From: Owenia fusiformis
Lineage: Eukaryota > Annelida > Polychaeta > Sabellida > Oweniidae
Reading direction: 5' to 3'
Assembly (NCBI GenBank): GCA_903813345.2
Contig: CAIIXF020000002.1
Location: 17,741,467 to 17,805,466 of the forward strand
Length of the DNA: 64,000 nucleotides
The notes below the pieces were generated by a model, which was not told where the DNA came from, did no database searches, and saw only the letters and a list, made by a program, of their open reading frames with translations. Numbering within the stretch: the stretch's first letter is position 1; each line of letters starts with the position of its first letter. Shown one piece after another: positions 24,501 to 36,200 of the stretch. Both the position numbers and the translations under genes were made by a program.

Positions 24501-27500
24501 AAACTGACAAATCGTTTATAATCTATAAATCTATACAAGGATTCCCATTTATAGATTTTTCAAATTCTTTCCAACTTCTTTCCTAGCGGGTGAATTGAAA
24601 CTAATTTTTCTGGCTGCTCGAGTCGATAAAATCTCCTGAGAGTGTGAGTCTTTTAAATAAAAAAGGCGGAGACGAAGGAGATGAAGAAGGCGAAGAATTA
24701 GAGGATTTTCTTTTGCCATTATCGATATAAGATATGTGCACAAAGTTGCATGTATGGGAAATGGATATATTTTTAAAGGCTATAACAAATTCAAAGCTTT
24801 CATTTTACGAGGTCCTGGATCACTGGATACGACTCGGCAGTCCATGTTGCTACTTTAAGAATGTATGGAGTAACATTTCATTCTAACAATTTTCAAAAAC
24901 ATACAAAAACAATAGCCACGGTACGATATCAAAAAAATATCAAGACAACATCTAAATAGAGGTCTATAAAATACCTTCTTCCTTGAGAGATACAGGCTCC
25001 TCATTGTTTTCTTTGGATTCTTCTGTTTTCTCCTTATTTGGTGATTCTTTAGTTTCTCCTTCGATTCCTGGTGGTTTGGGCTCCTCAAGACCAGGTGGCG
25101 CTGGCTCTGCAGGTTCTGCCTCCGACTCTGAGCCGCTATCAGAACTAGAGTCCGACTCTGAGTAATCATATGTCTGCGAATCTTTTCTTTCTTTCACTTT
25201 CTTCTTTTTCTCTTTTTTCGCCTCTTTCTGTGATTTATGACAAGATACCAGGATTAGAAAACATTCAAAAATCTACATCCTTTCACGACTATTGAAGAGT
25301 TCGGATAAATAGGTCAAACTGCATTAAATGGTAGGATTTAGATAAAATAAATACTCAATTACTTTGGGAGTTGTAGCATTTTCTGGCCCATTAGTTTCAG
25401 TTTCACCCTCCTCTTTTGGCTCTTCTGTAGTCTTTCCATTAGAAGTATCCCCAGGTTTCTTTTCTTCTTCTTGCTCTTCAGTCTTCATTCCTTCCTCCCC
25501 TTCAGCCTAACAAAGAGTTTGTAATAATTCATTGAATTTATTTAAATTTTCTTCTTAATTTTCTTGGCCTCACTGACTTGTTATAAAATGATAAAATCAT
25601 GCAGCAATAAGAGGAGGTCAATTCCAGTTTAACCCAAAACCCAGTTTAGTTGAATGAGCCAATCAATGTATAAGTTTTCCATTGGTTACCTTAGCAACAG
25701 CCTCTTTGGCTTTCTTTTCTTCCTCCTCTTTCCTCTTCTGCTCTTCTTCCTTCTCTTTGTCCTCCCTTTGAAAATATGTCAGAGTTGTATTATATTTTAA
25801 AGGGCATATCATAAATGTTGGGGACCTTTAAAACATTTGATTGCATTATTACAAAGGACATATAAAAATATGTTGGAGCTGTTTTTGCTTTTAATGGACT
25901 CACCTGAAATGTTGTGGACATTTGGATTCAACTATTAGGCATTGTATTATTCATATAAAGGACATAATATCTAAATGATATGCTCATCTTCGAATTGTCC
26001 AGAGAAAGCATCCAGGGAGGATAATGGGTTTTTTAAAATTCAAGTTTCTGCCCAAATTAGCAATACTCAGAACAATTACTCACTTAAATGCATTGGTAAT
26101 TTGACATTTCTGGAGGATTATTGATAAAGTTGTTAAATAATTGGACTGACTTTAAAAAAATTGTCAGGAGTGTAACCATCCTCAAATAATAAAAGTGTGT
26201 ATCTGCCACCAAAATCTTAAATAAACAAAAACATCAATAAGTAAATAAAATTGTAAATCAGGATAAAAATCAATTTCACATGATCCCGAGAATTGTACCA
26301 ATTATGCACATAAATTGTAGCGACAACATTCCTGTATGACACGCAATATACCCTTCGACCCTAGGAGAAAATTAGAATATAACAACTTTTATTCGCACCA
26401 CCTTTTATTTTCCTACAGCATTCACTGTGACAAACACACACAGTTCTTTCAATTTTAATAAACAAAATTTAAAATCTCTTAATAAATTTGATATCTAAAT
26501 GGAACAAGAGTGGGTTAATATAATGTTGTTATATTCTAAAAATCCATGCTGGAATACCTGTACATAAAATGTGTAATGTAAATAAACCTCAAATCGGGAC
26601 ATACCCACAGGGGCATAGACAGGCAAAAGACAGCCAAAACTAAACAAAAACAATTTATTCATGACAGTTTCTTTAACTGTAAAATGAAGAATTGTAGTGT
26701 TTTGTTGAATTTGTTTTGTTAAATTTTCGTCACATACTTCTTCAATTTGTTAAATTTGCCTGTCTTTTTTACCCTATCTATGCCCCTGAATCAATAGGAG
26801 TTTTCTATTGCTCTATGACATCAGTATCTGCCTCCCATTCCCATAGCAACCAAAACAATGAAAAGTTTACTTCAAATCTCCATTTCCTAACATTGACTGT
26901 GTACTGACACAGCTTGCACAGAGGAAAAGATACGTCATGATGTAATGTTTGAGCAAAGGAAACCTCATCGGGTCAAACTCGAGAAAAGCCATTTTAAGTT
27001 CATGCTTATTCCATTCATTCACTTTAAAACAAATCATTTTTCTATCCAAATACATTTCATTTAAATACAATATAAAACTCTTTCATGGTCCAGTTAAAAT
27101 CAAATTTCTCCCCCTCCCAGTCCCACTGTTCTTCTATAAATAATGAGAAGTTTACTGAGAATCACATAAAGAACTCGATAACAGTAAATTTCATTTAAAC
27201 AAAAATGGCAACTAATCTTACATTTCATTTAACCATTTTAGAGAGAAATAAACATGGAATACGCATGACTTGATGGCATTTATTGCAAGGGTTCAGGAAA
27301 TGTTACCTCAGGAAATCCCACCAGTCATCTAATCTGCAAGTTAAAATTCCATAAAACATTCGGATGAAATAATCGTTGTAATCTCTTAACATTAAAACTA
27401 GCACTAACACGCAATAAATAATTAAAAAAACTCTGTAGAGAATTAAATACTGTTTGGTTAAAGCATGAGGGGTTTTGAAAAATTAGTGTCAACAAGAAGT

Positions 27501-30500
27501 AGGATGTCATGTAAATGTAAAAATTTCTTTTCAATTGGGGTATTTAAATGAAAGTAGGGCTTATGTTTCCCAACCAAATGAAGGTTTGTTGGTGTCAGTT
27601 TGAAAGAACTATATAAAAAACGCAAGTGGGGTTCATTTGTAAATGTATTTGAAAATAATTCAAAATTTGATCCAGGGTTATTTCTTGAAAAAATCAAACG
27701 TTTGATAAGTTTGCCACTAATGATACAAATTTCAAATAAAGTCAAAATAATTTTTATCAAAGGAATATTGGTAAAAAACTAACCAAGACAATTTGTGCAT
27801 TCCTCAATATATTCTCATGAAATCAAATAATAAAATAATGGGCACGTATAAATTAGGGACACAATACACCATTCTCAATGGGAACAGGCCATCTAACAAG
27901 CTATGAATTCAATGTTACGGTCACTCAAACGCACCTTGTAATTAAGAATATCTATGGAAAGAAAAACAGCTGCTAATATGTAAAAGATAATGATAAGGAA
28001 ATTAGAAAGACAATTTAAGAGACGAGCACTTAGTCCAACATTTAACCTACCACAACACATTCTTCCTCGACTCAACATGGACTAAATGACTCGCAGTTTT
28101 CATGCTTTCACGATCTGATACTATTTAACTCTAGCTCTCTAAGAATAAGGATAAAGTAACAAGGACCACAATTTAAGAGACAAGCACATTGTCAAACATT
28201 TCACCTACCCCAATGCATTCTTCCCCAGTATGGCCTAAATGTCTACCCATTTTCATGCTTTCACGTTCACACTGCTGACTTTACTTCACTGTTAAATTGT
28301 GATCATGGATTGACTTGACTTGCCCAAATAAGGACTTACGGTTTTTCATTTTTTGTTGATTCTGAGGTGGTCCTACTGCGTGTGTCATCTTCCGTTTCCT
28401 CAGGGGGCAAATCTAACACTTTCAGGTCATTCTCAGTGCCTCCTTCCATAAGGATAACAGCTGCAGAGGAATGCAATTGAAGTGTAAATATAACAGACAT
28501 ACAAGGCAGTGATCTCCCCAGCATTAAAGCTAGAAGCAAGTGGCCGCAGCGCCCATCTGAGATTTTAAAAATAGGCTTGCCCCCACCTGAAAATCTATTT
28601 CCACCCACTCAAAAATGAGAAAAATATGCATATTTTAACAAATTTGGTCTGAATTGCGAAAATGAGAATTTTGCACCCACTTGAGAATAAATCCTGTGAA
28701 GAACACTGCAAGGAGATGAAAATTAAAAAGCAGATATTCCCAAAATGAGACAAAAGTGAGAGCTACTAGAGCAATGGTGTAAATTATTGAATGACAACAG
28801 GAATAGCATATTTTTGTAACGCTTAAAGTCTCAACATGGTAGAATAATGAGGCTGTCACTAAATCACTTATCATTAAAATGAACTGCCCTTGTCTAGAAA
28901 GTTGAGTTTAATTACAAAACATTTGTTTTTTACGATACCTGCATCTAGCATTTTGATGAGGCCATCGTTTTTCTCTACATCAAGGCTCAGCTCATCGATC
29001 GTGCCCATATTTAGCAATGTTGTAAATACTTCACAACGCTTGTTTAGCGCTGCCTTAGATTCTTCATTACTGACATCACACTCATCAGGATGGTACTTGG
29101 CCTTAAACCTGAAGGGGTGAAGTAAAACAATTTTATTCATATATGATATCAATTTTGGCAGTCTATTGCCAAAATGCATTGTGGTGGGCAAAAATGCAGA
29201 TTTTGTAGTTTGTTCAATTCAATTTTGATTCAAGTAAATAAAATGTTGAGTTAGTAGTTCTGAATGAGTTATTTTGGAATGCGACTAGAATTTCATTTAG
29301 TGTTTGAATGGGTTTGTGTTCACATTTAAAGTTTAAAAAAATAATTATGCATAATCTACATTCGCAAACTCAATGTTTTTCAGAAATAACAAATACCCAT
29401 TTTCACAAATTATCTTTAAAGTTGAGTGTGATCTTTATTATCAATTTTCGGACAAAATTGACCAATAAAAAGATTAATGAATATTAAATAGAGAATTATT
29501 TTATAATATTATGTAGATTTTAGAAATAAATTGAGTTGTTACAAATTGAAAAGGTTAACTTCCATCTTGATAGACTTTAATCAAAGTTAAATGTAAGGGT
29601 ATTATTAGACCATACAAATTCATTCACAATCAAACTTTTATAATTATCAAAATATGTTTTTCACAGTTAGAGAATGTATCGTTTGCACTCAATTTAATAC
29701 TTGACATCCTCAACTATTTTTCAGTGAAAAACGCATCTGTAAAATTTTGATGAATTACATTGTCAAAATACCATGAAGCTCTTGTTATTAAATTGTTAAT
29801 GAATAAATAGCCCAAGCAATCTCACACAGCTGCTTAATTCTAAGATACACAGACAGACTGTGGGAGAGCTAGTAGGAATTTAACATCAACACTTGTTTTA
29901 CATATGTGTCAAAGACTAAAAAATAGTGAGGAATGATCGTTATAATATGATGAATGAAGTTCACGATTATCGGGTGCCTTACCATTGACTGCACTGCCAT
30001 CTATCAGTCATCATCAGAACTAATTTTCAGGATCATTTTATTCAATTTCTAATATTGCTTATAGTGCTGGACTTTCATTAAATATATAACATTTATCCTA
30101 TTCCTGTTTTGCAGTATGTATAAGTGATATTCTGATATCTCCTTCCCTTTATATCATATCATATCCTTCCTTCTCTTTTATGTTTCATATATTTCAAGAT
30201 TTTTGTTTTCGAATTTCAGATTTTTCATTTTGAATCTAAGGATAAAAAGTTTTGAATTAAAATTAAGAAACCAAAACATGAACTGTCTGATTGCAAATAA
30301 ACACCAGGCAGAACACATCTTAGGTTTCTATAGCATTCATTCAAAAGTTTAAAAACAAAATGAAAGAAATAATAACCTCCCATAGAACCAAACTATCTTT
30401 GAAATTAAAGTAATATGTAAACCTTTATTATCTGATCTACTTTGTATTTGTACAACAACAAATCTTGTCGAACTCATTTTTATGTAATTCATTTCATTCA

Positions 30501-32750
30501 AGAAATCATAAAGAGGACTTGGCCTCAAAAATGCCATAGTAACATGTACTTTGACATTGTGAATTTTCTGAAGTAAACAATTTTTATTACTATATCTAAA
30601 AATATTAGAAAATGGACTAAGAATTGGCAAAAGCTAATAAGTTAGAATTGCCTCAATTTTAGCAGATTTTCATTTGCAAAGCATCATTGTTTTTTCACAC
30701 GTTGATATATCATCAAGAACAAGAGACAAACAGGGTTCATTTTGTGATGTATCGCACATTTGCAAAACAAAGTCTGGTGAGTTTAATTTGAAGACTAGAT
30801 TTTATAATCTAAGATACCTCAAGATTTATTGTTGTACATTCACTTAATTATAGTCATTCAAATACCTTAATCCTCTTATAAATTTAAGTTTGAATGGACA
30901 CATTTAATAAGATCAACATTTAACACTGTCTGAGAATAGTTGCTCTAAGTTCTGACACCTTAATATTGTAACAATCCCTTCAACCCAGAATTAAAAGAGA
31001 GTATTTATTACACTACATATTTTGACAAGAGTTAATAGTTACCATTCTTCATCCTTATGTGCCAAGAAAAAATCATTAACTTGTTGGCATTTGAAATCCA
31101 ACTTGTACTCGTTGTATTTTTTGATAGCTTCTTGGTCAGTGATGTGATCGTCCTGTTGTCCCAAAAAGTGTTTAAATGGCATCATTGGTGGTTGGGTTGG
31201 GTAGTCTACTTCTAGTCTAAAAACAGCGATAATATACACAAAGTTATGACAAGGCATTAACATACACTACCTGCCATTCGAGGCAGAATGCTGAACAACA
31301 CTCACAAAAAATGGGAGATTATAACAATATGTCACCACTGCCGAATGCCAAACAGCGTCCACAATAAAGTTGGAGACTATAACAATATGTATGATCAACC
31401 ATTGTTTATCAGTTCAAAAAATGGTAGGCCTTTAAATAGACAAAATGTTGTTGTTGACAATAAAAGGTATTATAGACTAAGGAGCAAAGTACCAGACATC
31501 ATATAAAATCCTGGGACATTCAGATTTACAGAAAATACCTTTGGCCTTGTTGGTAGCCACCACGGTGGTCATTTGCAGCATTGTTGTTCCAGTTGCCATG
31601 GTGACCCTGGTTGTAGGCTTCCCTCTGGTGTTGTGGGTTGTAGCCTCCACCATCGCCTTCCCTGCGGTGATAATTTAATACAAATAAACGCTTTACTAAC
31701 AAAAACAAGAATACAAATAAGGACAATTTTCTAGCGACAACAGTGACTGGTCCCTAATTGTTTAAAAAGATGTTACGCAGTATATACAACCAAGGGCTCC
31801 AATTCTCAAGTGAGGAGCCCTTCACTTTAGCAACCAGGATGTTGACACAAAGCAACCAACATGTTTTGAAATTGACCAGATAATGTGGTGGCTGCTGAAG
31901 TGAGGGAATTTTCACTGTATAATTGGAACTGCTGGATATATCTGCCCATGACTGACTACCTTTTTGATAACCGGATGTAATCATTTACAAACAATAAACA
32001 TAGTGTGATAGTGTTCATTATGAAGCAGTATTGAGCTAGGACACCAGACTGCTGATACAATTTGCATCATTCATTTAATATTACTTGCATGGCCATTATT
32101 CTACATGGTGGGCACTCTAATCATACCAGTTTCTCCTTATTCAAAGGAACCATCCTTGTTAGCAAACCACAATATAGATGTACATACCAGTCTCTCCTCA
32201 TTCTCTTCATTGCTGGTGGACTCATGTCATGTCGAGGTGGTGGACTATACCGATCCCGTCTACGATCAAAGTTTTCACGACCATAGCCTTCTCGTCTACC
32301 CCCTCTCTCTGCCCCTCTATCTGCTGATCTCCCCCAGCCCTCTCGCATCCTACTGAAATACAAATTAACAACATTTCATATTTGTTTGTTTTAAATAATA
32401 AAGGCACTGTTTGATTTTAATAACAATGTTGGATTTTAATGTGAATCAAGACAATGAATCAGTGAAAGTAACCTGCAACAAGTGATCAGATTCAGATGAC
32501 AACCTTACAGAGTATATCAAATAATACCATGCGCGAAGACGTACATGATCGCTTCCTTCTAAAGCAAAACACATTACTGTGGGACAATTAATTAAGACTG
32601 AAAGAAACCCAATAGCTGGGTTATACTAAAGCAATACCTGTCTTCCCAGCCTCCGCGCCTATCATCTCTGCGATCATTATACTCATTTCTTTCACCCCTG
32701 AACTTGTCTCGTTTTCTCCTGCGGTCATATTCATCATCACTGTCTCCCAT
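18525..32750 (-). CDS. SRRT: SRRT/ARS2, serrate RNA effector molecule
   Basis: Nineteen coding exons join in consistent phase to 916 aa: 32638-32750, 32188-32349, 31539-31661, 31043-31216, 28939-29108, 28340-28460, 25690-25765, 25363-25506, 24975-25227, 24104-24249, 22820-22960, 22264-22449, 21617-21778, 21115-21283, 20762-20870, 19878-20031, 19395-19563, 18893-18998, 18525-18597. Landmarks: [12 protein letters not shown] start; RS/RG-rich N-terminus; the [14 protein letters not shown] and KYHPDE helical core; a Glu/Lys-rich insert; an RRM-like segment ([37 protein letters not shown]); [15 protein letters not shown]; the [16 protein letters not shown] finger-like segment; and C-terminal [16 protein letters not shown]2 is a nuclear adaptor that binds the cap-binding complex and directs capped RNAs to processing, export or decay. 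Length is close to the ~870-aa human protein. The finger-like segment has Tyr (NKYAEK) where vertebrates have His. Confidence 0.97.
19032..19196. mobile_element. Pogo/Tigger-like MITE in SRRT intron
   Basis: TAAACCTGTATATCTGAAT at the left and AAGACAGGTTTTACC at the right are inverted. The internal 'cacctctcaatgtgaacacttttatggtcac' matches the copies at 15099 and 39779. Confidence 0.55.
19622..19751. mobile_element. 'GTGGTGACATAA' repeat, copy 2
   Basis: Reverse orientation relative to copy 1: it starts CATTAACATGCAAAATGTCACTACC, passes CAAAAAACTTGGAGACCATAACAATATG, and ends GTGGTGGTGACATAAT. It lies inside an SRRT intron. Confidence 0.6.
20032..20761 (-). other. SRRT: U12-type AT-AC intron of SRRT
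   Basis: The exon at 20762-20870 cannot end at any GT: its frame hits TAA just beyond. Instead the minus strand reads AA|ATATCCTTAA (20761-20752), the AT-AC U12 donor. The other end reads CCTTAAC (branch, 20047-20041) then AGTTGTCAC|A, ending AC at 20033-20032. Joining gives KDAE-K-EVEKF, matching the KDPEQEVEKF of vertebrate ARS2 in register. The intron also holds a TTAA-bounded MITE at 20308-20599. Confidence 0.9.
20308..20599. mobile_element. piggyBac-like MITE (TTAA flanks)
   Basis: TTAA|CCTCTTGACTACC on the left and GGATTCAAGAGG|TTAA on the right give an 8-bp terminal inverted repeat with TTAA target duplication, as in piggyBac elements. It also has internal GAGTGACGAGA repeats. No transposase is present. 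It lies inside the SRRT AT-AC intron. Confidence 0.6.
22455..22620. repeat. Direct repeats in SRRT intron
   Basis: GGCTAATAAGGGTTAACTTATTGATTTACA occurs three times with minor variation (near 22472, 22511 and 22593). It is non-coding. Confidence 0.7.
23213..24068. mobile_element. 856-bp DNA transposon remnant with ACTGT duplication
   Basis: The terminal inverted repeat CAGTGTTCGCG opens at 23213 and closes as CGCGAACACTG at 24068. ACTGT directly flanks both sides (23208-23212 and 24069-24073). An internal GTCCCTGGGACGCAAA-type motif recurs in both halves. No transposase ORF is seen. It sits in the SRRT intron between the exons at 24104 and 22960. Confidence 0.7.
26608..26790. mobile_element. 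Small MITE (CAGGGGCATAGACAGG ends)
   Basis: CAGGGGCATAGACAGGCAAAAGAC is inverted against TTTACCCTATCTATGCCCCTG. It is non-coding and lies within SRRT intron 6. Confidence 0.55.
31254..31395. mobile_element. 'GTGGTGACATAA' repeat, copy 3
   Basis: Starts CATTAACATACACTACCTGCC and continues CAAAAAATGGGAGATTATAACAATATGTCACCACTGCC; a partial second unit (GTTGGAGACTATAACAATATG) follows directly. It lies inside an SRRT intron. Confidence 0.55.
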
Positions 32751-33052
32751 TGTTCTCTGTGTTTATTATTACTTCAAATGTAAAAGAATGTAACATTTTA
32801 TAGCTATTTGACATATATGAAGCATTGTACCATGTGCCTGGCTGCTGAAATTTACAACTGAAAAAATGCTACAAAATCAAAATAGGATAGTCTATTGTTT
32901 TAACTTCTAATCTAAAGCAATCTCGAGCTGCAGAAGACAAAAAATATATTCCTAAGTAAACACAACATATCAGTGTACAACCTGTGCTGTTTATGTTGTC
33001 ATTAAAGTTTGTTTAGGTATATAAAAACAATAAAATATTGCACTAATTTTAC

Positions 33053-33230
33053 CTTCTTTTTCCCACTATTCTAAGCGATCCCACAATGCATTCTGATTCG
33101 ACGGGATCGATCACCTTGTTTACAAGCTCAAAATTTTACTCGCCCCTGCATTATAATTTAATCCATTGTTCTTTATACTTCTCATTCTCAAAGTATCATT
33201 AATTCAATGTTTGATCAATTTTATAGGAAA
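33053..33230. promoter_or_regulatory. Probable divergent SRRT / ZF-1 promoter
   Basis: Between the outermost likely exons of SRRT (non-coding exon with minus-strand donor AAG|GTAAAA at 33053/33052) and ZF-1 (first coding exon from 33230) lies TCCCACAATGCATTC at 33079-33093. This fits the ZNF143/STAF core CCCAYAATGCAYYG, common in short bidirectional vertebrate promoters. No TATA box is obvious. Start sites are inferred, not seen. Confidence 0.5.
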
Positions 33231-36200
33231 TGTATGATTTATCCATCGATAAAGATTGTATTCTTCATGAAAACAGTGAACACAGAATGACAGAACAATC
33301 TTCAAATTTGGAGGTAAGAAAATTAATGGAAGAAAGGATTTTGGCGAAAATGTTGGAAATTGGCAGTATTTAGCCTTCTCTGGGCTCTCATCTTCACAAA
33401 ATATGCTCGGTAATTTTATATTTTATATCAATTTCCATCTACTTCAGAAAGCGTTATTGGTTTCAGTACTTTTTTCTTCAAGAAGTGATGTGATATCTAT
33501 TGCAGTGTTGATCGGCTGTGCTACTTTGCTTGGACCATGGGGTCATTTCCAGAGGTCTAGATAAGCTGTCGCCATTCGCCAATTGCGAATATTTTTAGCA
33601 CCTGGCAAAGATCTTGATCTAAATATTCGCAAAGGTGGCGAAGATCTTTGTACAGAAACCTACCTGAGAAACAGATAAATTATCGGGGATTCTTCGTTTT
33701 CAACTTTCGTAATTTTTGTAATTTCACCCATGAGACGCCACAATTATTTTTGTTTCAATTAAAATTTAACAAGGGGCACCTTCACAAGACCTGTTGCGTT
33801 CGGTATTTTCATGAATCAATTGAGACGCCAAAACTTATTTTCGAGTCAATGAAAATTTAACATTAGCTCATATTCGCAAACCTGTTTCGTTCGTTTTTCT
33901 GATACATTCAATCTGTGTGTGTGTCGAGCTAAATTTTCAAAATTATGCCGGGACCATTGAGGTCTTTCCGGCCAGACTGGAAGGCAGGGCGGCCTTGGCT
34001 TAAATACAACGACGGAAAGATGACGTGTGGAATTTGTCTGAAATATGGAAGTCAAAGTGACACTCGGAAAGTATCAAAAATAATGATTATCAAAAAAGAC
34101 TATCAAGAATACAATCTACATAATCTGTAAAATATGATTTTTGTGAAAATATAAGAAAATATTGTGGCTAATAATTTTTCAGAGTGGCTAATATTTTTTA
34201 GAAAACATTAGCCACATTGGCTAATAACTTTTTCAACTTATCTAGACCCCTGCTCATTTCGTTTCAAATATCCAGCTTGGCTATCTTGGAATATCTTGCA
34301 CATTGGAGATTTCAATTTATTCTCTATTTTCAAAACAAACATGGTGGACTGTGTAGATTAAAATTAAAAGCCAAAGTCAAATAGCCCCAAGCGAAGATTA
34401 AGTTACCCCATTTAGACGAAGGACCACTAGAACTAGTAGTAGATGACTGCAACTGCAGATTCTTGTTGCTCACTCTCGGATTTAAGAAAAATTGAAATAT
34501 TTACTTGCCAAAGAGCACCAATTGTACTCCTTAGGGGGGGGGGGCTTTAACAGGCTTTAACAGGTATGATCTCCAGGGTATTCAGGGCTAGCTTAGGTCA
34601 TAAATGTTTTTGTATGAAATTCTGCGATAAATCACCGATTACAGCTTAATCCTTTCACCATGCATTGTATTGATTCTTTACTTTTTCAGATAACACTTAA
34701 AATGAAGCTTCCACTAAAAATCGGTTCCCATCGAAAACTTGAAACATTTATCAAGGGACTGGAAAAATCTATTCTCGATATAAGACAAGACCCATTCAAT
34801 GGTAACCAAATTGAAATTGATGCAATAATATGTTTCACTGATGTTCATGAAGGAACTGAGCATGTAGTTAAGTCGTACAACCTGATTGAGGAATCAAATG
34901 CAGAACAAGAGTATGAGAGAAGAAAGCAGAGATTGGGTCATATTATCAATTATGCCATTGAACAGCAGAACACAACATTGTTATATAACAGAAAGAACCG
35001 AACGACAAGAAAGAATAGATCACAGAAAGATAACACTGAGGCTACTTCTCGGACCACTTCAATAGGTGAGCCTGGTGAGGGTAGTAATACTTATTTTCTT
35101 TGTTATTCCAGCACATTGATTGTACAGGGTAGTCAAAAAAATGGAAACCCTGCATTTTCCTCATATCTTTGTCATTTTGGGTAATAATTTCCTGAAATTT
35201 GACACATATGTACAACATTCAATTTCCTACCAGACAATTATATTTCATGACCATCAGATTGATAGTCTCAATGGTACAGCACTTTGAACAAGATGCCCCA
35301 GTGTGGCCACCAATGCGCTAATGGCAAATCTGAACAGGTTGTCAGTGATCTGACTACATTTTTCAGCAGGTATGGCCTAGCTGAATGACATGGATGATCT
35401 GCTTTTTGAGGTCTGCAGTTGTCCTGGGGTTATTCTTGTACACTCTTTTTTGGTGTATCACCACAGGTTGAAGTTAGGTAGGGACAATTTGGATGATAGG
35501 TGCAAGTTTGCCGAAAGTGCAATATTGGCCACTGGAGCATGTTATTTAAAGTGCTGTAACATTGTGACTATCAATTTGATGGTCATGAAATATGGTATGT
35601 TGGTAGGAAAGTGAATGATGTACAAATGTACTAAATATCAGGGATTCCTAAAATGACAAAGATATGAGGAGAATGGTGACAGGGTTTCCATTTTTTTTAC
35701 CACCTTGTACAAATGAAATCATACTCTAAATATGTATAGCAATTGCATATTTAGATGAAGCATTGGAAGGAAAATTAAATTCCCAAATGATTTGACATAC
35801 TTAAGTATTATTCATCAAGATCTACTATCCACTACTTTTGATCAGAATTAATATCAACTTCACCAAAACCATACAACAACACAAAACATGAGTTTTTTCA
35901 TAAAAACTAATATGTCAAATTGTAATAAAGTATTTCAAAGCATATTATGATAAACCATAGCTTCATATTATTAATTGAGAAAAAAGTTTGTATGTTAACC
36001 ATACAGTGTCTTTACTTTGAAATTACAGATGGGGTGAAACAGCTGAATGATGATATTGAGAGTAATCCCATTGACAATAACCCAAACATTGGTGGTGACA
36101 TAAAAGATGATATCATTGATGATGATGATAATGTTGATGATGACCTCCTCTATGGTGATGATGACAAGGATGAGGATTATAAACCAGATAATGTCAGTAT

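Noticed and set aside
24549-24743. Minus-strand ORF as an extra SRRT exon
   Set aside because: The flanking SRRT exons (24975-25227 and 24104-24249) already join in phase 1, and no acceptor/donor pair with matching phase frames this ORF.
24983-25165. Plus-strand Ser/Gly-rich 60-codon ORF
   Set aside because: It is the complement of the Glu/Ser/Pro-rich SRRT exon at 24975-25227 and has no independent support.
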